Source of the DNA: Candidatus Kapaibacterium thiocyanatum
GTDB lineage: Bacteria; Bacteroidota; Ignavibacteria; Kapaibacteriales; Kapaibacteriaceae
Assembly (NCBI GenBank): GCA_001899175.1
Contig: MKVH01000017.1
Location: 1 to 64,000 of the forward strand
Direction of reading: 5' to 3'
DNA length: 64,000 bases
Shown here in pieces: positions 37,537 to 44,675 of this stretch (positions within the stretch are counted from its first letter, which is position 1; every line of letters begins with the position of its first letter). The notes under the pieces were generated by a model. That model was not told the DNA's origin, did no database searches, and was given only the letters and a program-made list of their open reading frames with translations. The position numbers and the translations under genes were made by a program.

Positions 37537-38072
37537 TGCTCCGGCTCATCGTCGTCGGTGCGTGTATCCTGTCCTTCGTTGCGATGGCAAGCTCAGGCAT
37601 GCCGCGTCGTTGGGTGGAGAATGAGCCCCCGTCGGACCGTGATACGGTCACGATCTTCATTTCGCCGACATGTCCCGTATGCCAGCAGATGACGCCGTAT
37701 CTCGACCAGTTATACACCATGTACGGCGATGCCGTCGTCTTCCGCGTCCTCGTTCCGGATGGTATGGCCGATCGTGAAGAGATCGATTCCTTCAGGGTGC
37801 GCTATGCGTGCCGGTATCGCATCGGTATCGACAGCGGCAACGTCCAGGTCGGACGCCTCGATGCCCATGTGACGCCGGAAGCCATTCTCCACCGAGGTGA
37901 TTCTACGACGATACTCTATCGTGGTCGTATCAACGACCTGTACGTCGCGCTCGGACGCAGGAGACAGAAGGTACGCGCGCACGACCTGCGCGAGGCCATC
38001 GAAGCGGTCGTCAATGGTATGGCGCCAGCAGTGGGGGCCACCGAGCCCATCGGCTGCCTCATCGAGCGATAG
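37536..38072 (+). CDS. Exported thioredoxin-fold protein with CPVC motif
   Basis: 178 aa. A hydrophobic N-terminus ([20 protein letters not shown]) is a likely signal peptide. VTIFISPTCPVCQQMTPYLD gives the active-site CxxC at the start of a thioredoxin helix, and VVFRVLVPDGMADREEIDSF is the following strand. DAHVTPEAILHRGDSTTILY supplies the cis-Pro strand (VTPEA). It resembles redoxin/AhpC-TSA-like periplasmic proteins; the redox partner is unknown. Its start overlaps the hslU stop by one base. Its 3' end overlaps the convergent rimO gene by 14 bases, so there is no room for a terminator. Confidence 0.72.
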   Translation: MLRLIVVGACILSFVAMASSGMPRRWVENEPPSDRDTVTIFISPTCPVCQQMTPYLDQLYTMYGDAVVFRVLVPDGMADREEIDSFRVRYACRYRIGIDSGNVQVGRLDAHVTPEAILHRGDSTTILYRGRINDLYVALGRRRQKVRAHDLREAIEAVVNGMAPAVGATEPIGCLIER

Positions 38073-39390
38073 CGGTACCGAAGAGGTCGAATTCGACGGC
38101 ATCCTCGATCTCGACGTCGACGAAGGATCCTGGTGTCAGCGGACGGTCCGAACGGACGTAGACTTCGTTGTCGACTTCGGGAGCGTCCGCCTCGCTGCGG
38201 CAGCGGTATTCGCCGTTCACTTCTTCTTCGACGAGAACCCTGACGATGCTTCCGATCTTCTCCGTATTCTTCTCGAGCGAAATGTCGCGCTGCAGTTCCA
38301 TGATGCGTTGCTGCCGTTCTTCCTTGACCTCCGAGGGAATGGGATCACCGAGGATGTAGGCATAGGTATCGTCTTCCTGCGAATACGTGAAGACGCCTAC
38401 GCGGTCGAGACGTTGCTCCGCGATGAAGTCCATCAACTCGTCGAAATCCGCTTCCGTTTCGCTGGGATATCCCACGATGAACGTGCTTCTCAGCGTGATG
38501 TCGGGAATCTCCTGGCGGATACGGTCGAGCAGCTCTTCCGTCGCGCGGCGTGTGATGCCGCGACGCATGTTCTTCAGTACGTTACTCGATGCATGCTGCA
38601 ACGGCATGTCGAGGTACGAGCATATGTTCCGCTTGTCGCGGATGACGGGGAGGATGTCGAGAGGGAACTTGGCCGGATAGGCATACATGCAACGGATCCA
38701 CTCCGCGCCCGAATCGTCGGCCAGGGCCGTGAGCAGGTCGGCGAGCTTGCGGCCGCCGTAGATGTCGAGCCCGTAGTAGGTAAGGTCCTGTGCGACGAGG
38801 ACGAGTTCCTTCACTCCCTGCGCCACGAGGCCCTGGGCCTGCTTGACGAGCGCTTCGACGGGAGTGCTGCGGTGATTCCCGCGCATGACGGGGATGGCGC
38901 AGAAGGAACATGGATTGTCGCAGCCTTCCGAAATCTTCATATAGGCGAAGTGTTGCGGCGTGGAGAGCACGCGTTCGCCCAGCAGTGAATACTTGAGGTC
39001 GGGAGAGATGGCCTTGATGATCGGCTCATAGGCTTCGGTACCGAAGAAGTGATCCACTTCCGGCATCTCACGGCGCAATTCGTCGCCATAGCGTTCGGAG
39101 AGACATCCCGCCACGATGAGGGTCTGAAGCCTGCCTTCGGACTTCAGCTTTCCGGCTTCGAGGATGGTATTGACGCTTTCTTCCTTGGCTGCATCGATGA
39201 AGCCGCAGGTATTGATGACGAGCGTATCGGCATCGTCAACGCTCGAGGCGAGTTCGAGGTGGTTCGCACGGAGATGTCCGGCGAGCGTTTCGCTGTCGAC
39301 GGTATTCTTGCTGCAGCCGAGCGTGATGATATGGACGCGGCGCGGCTGTTCCGCCATACCGGGTTTGCGGCGATCGGGAGTGGATGTCAT
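38059..39390 (-). CDS. rimO: Ribosomal protein S12 methylthiotransferase RimO
   Basis: 443 aa. RimO is a radical-SAM enzyme that adds a methylthio group to the conserved Asp of ribosomal protein S12. The N-terminal domain has the three cysteines for the auxiliary 4Fe-4S cluster at residues 26, 62 and 96 (TLGCSKNTVDSE, NTCGFIDAAKEES, AGCLSERYGDEL). The radical-SAM CxxxCxxC is at 157/161/164 (GCDNPCSFCAIP). A TRAM domain ends the protein (GSIVRVLVEEEVNGEYRCRS). The NTCGFIDAAKEES form marks RimO rather than MiaB. ATG at 39390; a second at 39357 is possible. Its start overlaps the coaD stop by four bases. Confidence 0.95.
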   Translation of the reverse strand: MTSTPDRRKPGMAEQPRRVHIITLGCSKNTVDSETLAGHLRANHLELASSVDDADTLVINTCGFIDAAKEESVNTILEAGKLKSEGRLQTLIVAGCLSERYGDELRREMPEVDHFFGTEAYEPIIKAISPDLKYSLLGERVLSTPQHFAYMKISEGCDNPCSFCAIPVMRGNHRSTPVEALVKQAQGLVAQGVKELVLVAQDLTYYGLDIYGGRKLADLLTALADDSGAEWIRCMYAYPAKFPLDILPVIRDKRNICSYLDMPLQHASSNVLKNMRRGITRRATEELLDRIRQEIPDITLRSTFIVGYPSETEADFDELMDFIAEQRLDRVGVFTYSQEDDTYAYILGDPIPSEVKEERQQRIMELQRDISLEKNTEKIGSIVRVLVEEEVNGEYRCRSEADAPEVDNEVYVRSDRPLTPGSFVDVEIEDAVEFDLFGTAIAR

Positions 39391-39872
39391 GGACGGGGGA
39401 ACTTTTTCTTCATGCGTTCGGCCACGACGGTGGGCACGAACTCGGAAATGTCCTGGAAATAGCGTCCCAGTTCGCGGATGATACTCGAGTTCAGATACGT
39501 GTAGCGCTCGTGAGGCATGAGGAAGATGGTGGACAGTGCCGGCTCCAGCTTCCTGTTCATGAGCGCGATCTGGAATTCGTATTCGAAGTCGGTCACGGCA
39601 CGAAGGCCGCGGATAATGACGTTGACGGCATTCGTCCGGGCGAAGTCGACGACCAGGCCCTGATGCAGGACGACGTCGACGTTCGTCAGGTGCTGCAGCG
39701 CTTCACGGGCCATTGCGATGCGTTCTTCCTCATCGAACAGCGGCGTCTTCTTGCTGTTCTTGGCGATGACGACGGTGACCTTGGCGAACATCGTCGCCGC
39801 ACGTTCGATTACGTCGACGTGGCCATTGGTGATCGGATCGAACGATCCGGGATACATGGCGTGTTTCTGCAT
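39387..39872 (-). CDS. coaD: Phosphopantetheine adenylyltransferase
   Basis: 161 aa nucleotidyltransferase for the penultimate step of coenzyme A synthesis. MYPGSFDPITNGHVDVIERA carries the T/HxGH nucleotide motif (TNGH). VIIRGLRAVTDFEYEFQIAL and the ISSTFL-like signature (YLNSSIIRELGRYFQDISEF) also match. I chose the ATG at 39872 (MQKHAMYPGSF); an upstream ATG at 39893 would add seven residues. Coupled to rimO downstream. Confidence 0.95.
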   Translation of the reverse strand: MQKHAMYPGSFDPITNGHVDVIERAATMFAKVTVVIAKNSKKTPLFDEEERIAMAREALQHLTNVDVVLHQGLVVDFARTNAVNVIIRGLRAVTDFEYEFQIALMNRKLEPALSTIFLMPHERYTYLNSSIIRELGRYFQDISEFVPTVVAERMKKKFPRP

Positions 39873-39898
39873 GGCTAGTCCCTTGAAGGACATGCAAG

Positions 39899-40459
39899 TT
39901 ACGGCAGGGACGCTTCATAGCGAAGCACATCGACCACGGTCCGGCCCCGCTCCTTGTGCGCGAGAACCGTCCATTCCGGCGACGGAAGGATGATCTCCCT
40001 GTCCCCATGCTCGCCGACGTAGATACCGCCGGGTGTGAGGATGGCCAGCTTGAGCAGGCCGTTGGCGATGCGCGTGCAGAGTCTGTCCGCATAGGGTGGG
40101 TCGGCGAAGACGACGTCGGCGCTGCCGGGGCCGCACTGTCTAAGGAAGGATATGACGTCCGACCGCACCACGGTCGTTCGTTCGGAGAGCCCGAAGGAAT
40201 CCGCAGTCTCCTGCACCAGAGCCATGACGGCAGGGGAGCTGTCGACGAAGGTACAGTGGGCGGCACCGCGGCTCAGGGCTTCGAAGCCGAGGGCGCCGCT
40301 GCCGCAGCAGAGGTCCATGATGCGCAGTCCGGCCCACATCACGTGGTGATCGAGCAGGGAGAAGATCATTTCCCGGACGGTATCGGTGGTAGGCCGCGTG
40401 GACATACCGGGAGGAGCGGACAGCGTACGTCCTTTCAGGGAGCCGGCGATGATACGCAT
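39899..40459 (-). CDS. rsmD: 16S rRNA guanine-966 N2-methyltransferase RsmD
   Basis: 186 aa. It starts with the family's MRIIAGSLKGRTLSAPPGMS then RPTTDTVREMIFSLL. The SAM site is MDLCCGSGALGFEALSRGAA and the catalytic DPPY motif lies in DVVFADPPYADRL. Family members methylate G966 of 16S rRNA in the assembled small subunit. It is adjacent to coaD, as in many bacteria, and begins one base after the DUF3822-like gene ends. Confidence 0.93.
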   Translation of the reverse strand: MRIIAGSLKGRTLSAPPGMSTRPTTDTVREMIFSLLDHHVMWAGLRIMDLCCGSGALGFEALSRGAAHCTFVDSSPAVMALVQETADSFGLSERTTVVRSDVISFLRQCGPGSADVVFADPPYADRLCTRIANGLLKLAILTPGGIYVGEHGDREIILPSPEWTVLAHKERGRTVVDVLRYEASLP

Positions 40460-40460
40460 G

Positions 40461-41324
40461 TCACAGCAATCCTACGACGGGGCCGAGGCGATGGGCGAGA
40501 CGCAGGCAGGTCGACCTGCTCTCGTCGTCGACGGCGGCTCGGGTCGCCCTGAAGGGTGTGAACCGAAGGACGCGTCCCACGAGTTCGTCGAGCGAACGCG
40601 TGCAGTCGTCGAGTACCGACGTCGAAAGATCGTCGCCGTACAGCACGACGTCGTCGATGGCGAGGTCCATGCTGGCGCAGGCATCGAGGACGAGTTCGCG
40701 TGCCTGCACCGAGGCGTCGTAGCGTTCTTCGCGCGGGACGAAGGTCAGATGCAGGAGCTGACCGGCCGGATCGAAGACCACCGTTTCGATTGCGTCGGCA
40801 CGCAGCCCGATCAGCATGGTCGTATGTCCCTGACCGACGAAGCCGGCACGTCGTGCGGCCGAGATGTCGGCGAGCAGGGAAGGGACGACGGATATGGTGG
40901 CCGCCGGACGTTCTCCGACGATGTCGTGCGCCCGTGCGATGATACGCTGCGGCACGGCGATGAGGGCATGCCATGCGGATTCGTTCACCGGGCCTGGCAG
41001 GTCGACGTCGGTGATCTGGTCATGAACGGGATCGATGACGGGTACACAGGTCGCGAGTTCGAACGCCCTGCGGAGATCTTCGGCCTCGTCGGCTTCGACG
41101 GGATAGCGATGCAGCAGGATGGAACGTGACGGAACGGCGAGCCGGATGTCGTCGGCCTCACCCATCGCATGGGCAAGGGCCCTTGCGACGTCGGCCGGAA
41201 GCGGATCGGTCGTCATGGCGATGGGAGGCAGGAGCTCCAGGGCCGTGAGTGTAGGTGCGGACTCGTCCGTCTGCCATTGTGCCACCACCGTCCGTTCGTG
41301 GTGCAGATAGAGCGCTGCGATCAT
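40461..41324 (-). CDS. DUF3822-like protein
   Basis: 287 aa from the ATG at 41324 (MIAALYLHHERTVVAQWQTD). A segment TTMLIGLRADAIETVVFDPA then LLHLTFVPREERYDASVQAR and LAIDDVVLYGDDLS has the actin-ATPase-like strand order of Bacteroidota DUF3822, whose gene usually lies beside rsmD and coaD, as here. An ATP-site cannot be confirmed by eye. No biochemical role is established. The sequence is Arg/Ala/Asp-rich and divergent. The frame is open upstream to 41396, but that extension overlaps the neighbouring gene and looks non-coding. Confidence 0.62.
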   Translation of the reverse strand: MIAALYLHHERTVVAQWQTDESAPTLTALELLPPIAMTTDPLPADVARALAHAMGEADDIRLAVPSRSILLHRYPVEADEAEDLRRAFELATCVPVIDPVHDQITDVDLPGPVNESAWHALIAVPQRIIARAHDIVGERPAATISVVPSLLADISAARRAGFVGQGHTTMLIGLRADAIETVVFDPAGQLLHLTFVPREERYDASVQARELVLDACASMDLAIDDVVLYGDDLSTSVLDDCTRSLDELVGRVLRFTPFRATRAAVDDESRSTCLRLAHRLGPVVGLL

Positions 41325-41334
41325 GGGGTACAAG

Positions 41335-41793
41335 TTACTGCACGGCGAGGAACGGGCGCATCCGTTCGAACTTTTTTTCACCGATGCCGCGCACATCCAT
41401 GAGTTCGTCGATGCGCCGGAACGGACGCTGCCTGCGTCGTTCGAGGATACGTTCTGCCGTGGCCTTGCCTATGCCGGGCAAGGACTGAAGGTCCGTGATC
41501 GATGCCATGTTGATGTTGACCGTACCCGATGTCCGTTTCGGTGTCGACGGTGCGGACGATGGGTGGGATCGGTCGTAAGGGCGGGGTGGTGCCGGTGGCG
41601 ATGCGGCAAGGGAGTCGAGGCGTCGGGATATGTCGAGGCCACTGGCAGGCCGAACGGGGGATGGTGCGGTGCGTGGTGAGAGACGTCGTACGATCGTTCC
41701 TGCGACGAGACCACAGAGAAGGGTCAGGACGACGATCGTCTCGTTGCGCGTGGTCCCGGCATGGCGTTGCAGCAGGGAAAGAAGCCGCTTCAT
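41335..41793 (-). CDS. ComEA-like helix-hairpin-helix protein with N-terminal anchor
   Basis: 152 aa. One membrane segment near the start (NETIVVLTLLCGLVAGTIV) leads to a Pro/Ser/Arg-rich linker, then a ComEA-type double helix-hairpin-helix (VNINMASITDLQSLPGIGKA ... RRIDELMDVRGIGEKKFERM). ComEA proteins bind incoming double-stranded DNA outside the inner membrane during natural transformation. No other competence gene is nearby, so a role in DNA uptake is only family inference. It lies 37 bases upstream (in its own direction) of nothing but the DUF3822-like gene and follows dnaJ. Confidence 0.8.
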   Translation of the reverse strand: MKRLLSLLQRHAGTTRNETIVVLTLLCGLVAGTIVRRLSPRTAPSPVRPASGLDISRRLDSLAASPPAPPRPYDRSHPSSAPSTPKRTSGTVNINMASITDLQSLPGIGKATAERILERRRQRPFRRIDELMDVRGIGEKKFERMRPFLAVQ

Positions 41794-41830
41794 GGATCAC
41801 TCCAGAGGAAGCGGCCTCACCATGTCGGGG

Positions 41831-43003
41831 TCAGGAAAACACTTCCTTCACACGTTGAAAGAAATCCTTCGCACCCTTGGATGTTCCGGGCTTGAAGTGG
41901 TCGCTCTCGGCCAGTTCCTTGAGCGTCGCCTTCTCCTTGCTGTTCAGCGATGTCGGCACATGGACGGAGAACCGCACGAGCTGGTCGCCGCGTCCGGAAC
42001 TGTTCAGGTGCGGTATGCCCTTGTTGCGCATGCGCAGGATCGTACCGGGTTGCGTGCCCGCGTCGATCTTGAGCGACGATGCGCCTTCGAGCGTGGGTAC
42101 TTCGACCTCTCCGCCGAGCGCTGCCTTCGGGAAGTCGACGGTGAGATCCATCACCACATCGTCCTCATGACGCTCGAAGACGTCGTGTTCCTGTTCCTCG
42201 ATGACGACGACGGCATCACCTGCCGAACCACCGCGGCGGCCCGCATGACCCTTGCCCGTTACGGACAGATAGTTACCTGTGCGTACACCGGCAGGAATCG
42301 TGACCTTGACGGTCGTCTCGCCATCGACGCGGCCTTCACCGTCGCAGTCCGTGCACTTGTCCTTGATGACCTGCCCCGACCCGCCGCAGTTGGCGCAGGC
42401 CGAGATGTTCACGAACTGACCGAACATCGAGCGCGAGACCTGGCGCAGCTCGCCGGTACCGTTGCACTGGGAGCACGTGATGGGCGTGGAACCTGCCTTC
42501 GCACCGGAGCCCGTGCACGTCGTGCATGTCTTCCAGTGGCGCAGCTTGATCGTCTTGTCGACGCCCGTCGCAATTTCCTCGAGGGTGAGGGGCATGCGCA
42601 CGCGGAGATCGGCACCCGGTTCGCCCATGCCGGTGCGGCGCTGTCCGCGCCCGCCACCGCCACCGAAGAACTGTTCGAAGATGCCGCCGCCCTGACCTCC
42701 GAAGATGTCGCCGAAGGCACTGAAGATGTCGTTGATGTTCGTGAAGTTGTGGAAGTCCTGACCACCACCGGCGTTGCCGCCCATGCCCGCATGACCGAAG
42801 CGGTCGTAGCGTGCGCGCTTGTCCGCATCACCCAGGACGTCGTATGCCTGGGCGGCTTCCTTGAAGCGTTCCTCGGCTTCCGCATCGCCCGGATTCCGGT
42901 CCGGATGGTATTGCATCGCAAGCTTGCGATAGCTGATCTTGATCTCTTCCTGCGTAGCTGTCCTGGTGACACCCAGCACTTCGTAGAAGTCGCGTTGCGC
43001 CAT
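41831..43003 (-). CDS. dnaJ: Chaperone protein DnaJ
   Basis: 390 aa, full-length type I Hsp40. The J-domain has HPD at residues 33-35 (LAMQYHPDRNPGDAEAEERF). A Gly/Phe-rich linker follows (FGHAGMGGNAGGGQDFHNF). The zinc region has four CxxCxGxG repeats (CTTCTGSGAKAG, CSQCNGTGEL, CANCGGSGQV, CTDCDGEGRV). The C-terminal substrate-binding domain starts near TVKVTIPAGVRTGNYLSVTG. DnaJ stimulates DnaK ATPase; dnaK itself is not in the window. It begins two bases after grpE ends. Confidence 0.97.
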   Translation of the reverse strand: MAQRDFYEVLGVTRTATQEEIKISYRKLAMQYHPDRNPGDAEAEERFKEAAQAYDVLGDADKRARYDRFGHAGMGGNAGGGQDFHNFTNINDIFSAFGDIFGGQGGGIFEQFFGGGGGRGQRRTGMGEPGADLRVRMPLTLEEIATGVDKTIKLRHWKTCTTCTGSGAKAGSTPITCSQCNGTGELRQVSRSMFGQFVNISACANCGGSGQVIKDKCTDCDGEGRVDGETTVKVTIPAGVRTGNYLSVTGKGHAGRRGGSAGDAVVVIEEQEHDVFERHEDDVVMDLTVDFPKAALGGEVEVPTLEGASSLKIDAGTQPGTILRMRNKGIPHLNSSGRGDQLVRFSVHVPTSLNSKEKATLKELAESDHFKPGTSKGAKDFFQRVKEVFS

Positions 43004-43005
43004 CC

Positions 43006-43539
43006 TTATGCATCCTTTCCGGCAGACGTGATGACCTTGGTATGGCGGATGACCTTGTCGTGGAGCTTGTATCCGCGCTGCACTTCCTGGATGACGGCTC
43101 CTTCGGGATGTACGTCGTTGGGCATGTGCATCAGGGCCTCGTGCACTTCGACGTTGAAGGGCTGTCCGACGCCTGCATCGATGGTCCGCACTCCCGCTTC
43201 CTCGAAGATGCGTACGGCCTTGTTGTAGATCATCTCCACACCGGCGCGTATGGCTTCGGCGTCCGTCGACGTCCGTGCCGCTTCGACGGCAGCGTGCAGA
43301 TCGTCCAGCACGGGAAGCATCTTCGTGATGAGGTGTTCCGATGCATAGGAGATCAGCTCCTGCTCACGCAGTGTTGAGCGACGTCTGATGTTCTCCGTTT
43401 CGGCCTTGCTGCGGACGTACTGGTCCTTCCATTCCGCGATTTCGCGTTCGAGTTCGGCGATGCGGTCGTCGCCGGCCGGCATTGTCGTGCCTTCGGGGGT
43501 TTCAGATCGATCCAGCATGTCGTTGTCTTCGTGTATCAT
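43006..43539 (-). CDS. grpE: Nucleotide-exchange factor GrpE
   Basis: 177 aa. The N-terminal coiled coil includes IAELEREIAEWKDQYVRSKA then TENIRRRSTLREQELISYAS. The C-terminal beta domain includes NVEVHEALMHMPNDVHPEGA and VIQEVQRGYKLHDKVIRHTK. GrpE swaps ADP for ATP on DnaK. Starts at ATG 43539 or possibly 43518. It lies between hrcA and dnaJ. No CIRCE operator was found upstream, so HrcA control here is not evident. Confidence 0.95.
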   Translation of the reverse strand: MIHEDNDMLDRSETPEGTTMPAGDDRIAELEREIAEWKDQYVRSKAETENIRRRSTLREQELISYASEHLITKMLPVLDDLHAAVEAARTSTDAEAIRAGVEMIYNKAVRIFEEAGVRTIDAGVGQPFNVEVHEALMHMPNDVHPEGAVIQEVQRGYKLHDKVIRHTKVITSAGKDA

Positions 43540-43607
43540 GATTCCGGGTTCCGTGGAGGTTGCTGGCCATATGACGTACGGCCGGGCATTTTATGAAGTG
43601 TGTCGGA

Positions 43608-44675
43608 TTATCTGGAGCGCAGGGTGGAACTCAGGACGGTGCCCACGAACTGGACGAGGGAGACCATCCTGCTGTAATTCATGCGTTTCGGACCGATGAG
43701 GCCGACGCTCCCGCTGGCCGATCCCACCCGATAGGTGGTGGCGATCAGGCTGTAGTCCTGGAGCTGTTCGTTCTGCAGTTCGTTGCCGATGCGTACGGCC
43801 ACGCCATCGTTCTCCTGCGCCGTTCCAAGCAGGTGGATGATGACGTCCTCGTTCTCGACGAGCTCGATCACGCTGCGCATGCGCTCGGGATCGTCGAATT
43901 CGGGATGGGTGAGCAGGTTCTGCGTGCCGGCGACGTGGATCGACGAAGGTGCCTGCAGGGACGAATCGTTGAGCCGTCCCACATGGTCCACGAAGAGCCG
44001 TATCAGCGCTCCATCCGACGAATGGGTATCGTCCAGCATGTCCGGGAACAACGCATTCAGCATACTCAGGGGGCGTCCGGCCAGGCGTTCGTTGATGGCA
44101 CGTGTGATCTCGTCGAGCGAAGCATGCTCCGGCAGATGATGGGTCTCGATGGTCACGGTACGGACGATGTCCGATTCGAGTGCGACGACGACGAGAAGCC
44201 GTTCGCTGGAGAGTCTGAGCATCTCCACCTTCTGGACGATGACGTCTCCGAGCTGCGGCAGCTGGACGAGGGCGAGGTAGTGGGACAGCGAACCGAGGAC
44301 TCGCGAGGCGTCGCGCAGGACGGTTTCGCGCGGACTGCCGCGGAGATTGCCGAGGACCGTTTCCGTCTCCAGCGTACTGAGCAGTTCGGAACCCATCAGG
44401 GAGTCGACGTAGAAACGGTAGCCCTTGTCCGTCGGCATGCGTCCCGCCGACGTATGGGGATGGGTGATATAGCCCATCTCCTCGAGATCGGACATGACGT
44501 TACGGATCGTTGCCGGACTCAGCGCGAACTCGCGTTCGAGATACTTCGAGACGATCCTCGATCCCACCGGCGTGGCATGCAGGATGAACAGATGGATGAT
44601 CGCCCGCAGGATCATCCGCTCACGTTCGGTGAGATCCTGACGATCGCCGGACAATTGTACCACGGTAGCTGTCAT
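43608..44675 (-). CDS. hrcA: Heat-shock repressor HrcA
   Basis: 355 aa. The N-terminal winged helix (DLTERERMILRAIIHLFILH ... ALSPATIRNVMSDLEEMGYI) continues into the family signature THPHTSAGRMPTDKGYRFYV. A GAF-like middle domain and the C-terminal SVGLIGPKRMNYSRMVSLVQ block complete it. HrcA binds CIRCE operators and represses groESL/dnaK operons. The ATG at 44675 overlaps the last four bases of the GH2-like gene; the same frame extends into that gene only as a shadow. grpE and dnaJ follow. Confidence 0.95.
   Translation of the reverse strand: MTATVVQLSGDRQDLTERERMILRAIIHLFILHATPVGSRIVSKYLEREFALSPATIRNVMSDLEEMGYITHPHTSAGRMPTDKGYRFYVDSLMGSELLSTLETETVLGNLRGSPRETVLRDASRVLGSLSHYLALVQLPQLGDVIVQKVEMLRLSSERLLVVVALESDIVRTVTIETHHLPEHASLDEITRAINERLAGRPLSMLNALFPDMLDDTHSSDGALIRLFVDHVGRLNDSSLQAPSSIHVAGTQNLLTHPEFDDPERMRSVIELVENEDVIIHLLGTAQENDGVAVRIGNELQNEQLQDYSLIATTYRVGSASGSVGLIGPKRMNYSRMVSLVQFVGTVLSSTLRSR

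Noticed and set aside
43540-43607. CIRCE operator (TTAGCACTC-N9-GAGTGCTAA) for HrcA near grpE/hrcA
   Set aside because: No such sequence or near-match was seen in the spacers around hrcA, grpE or dnaJ.
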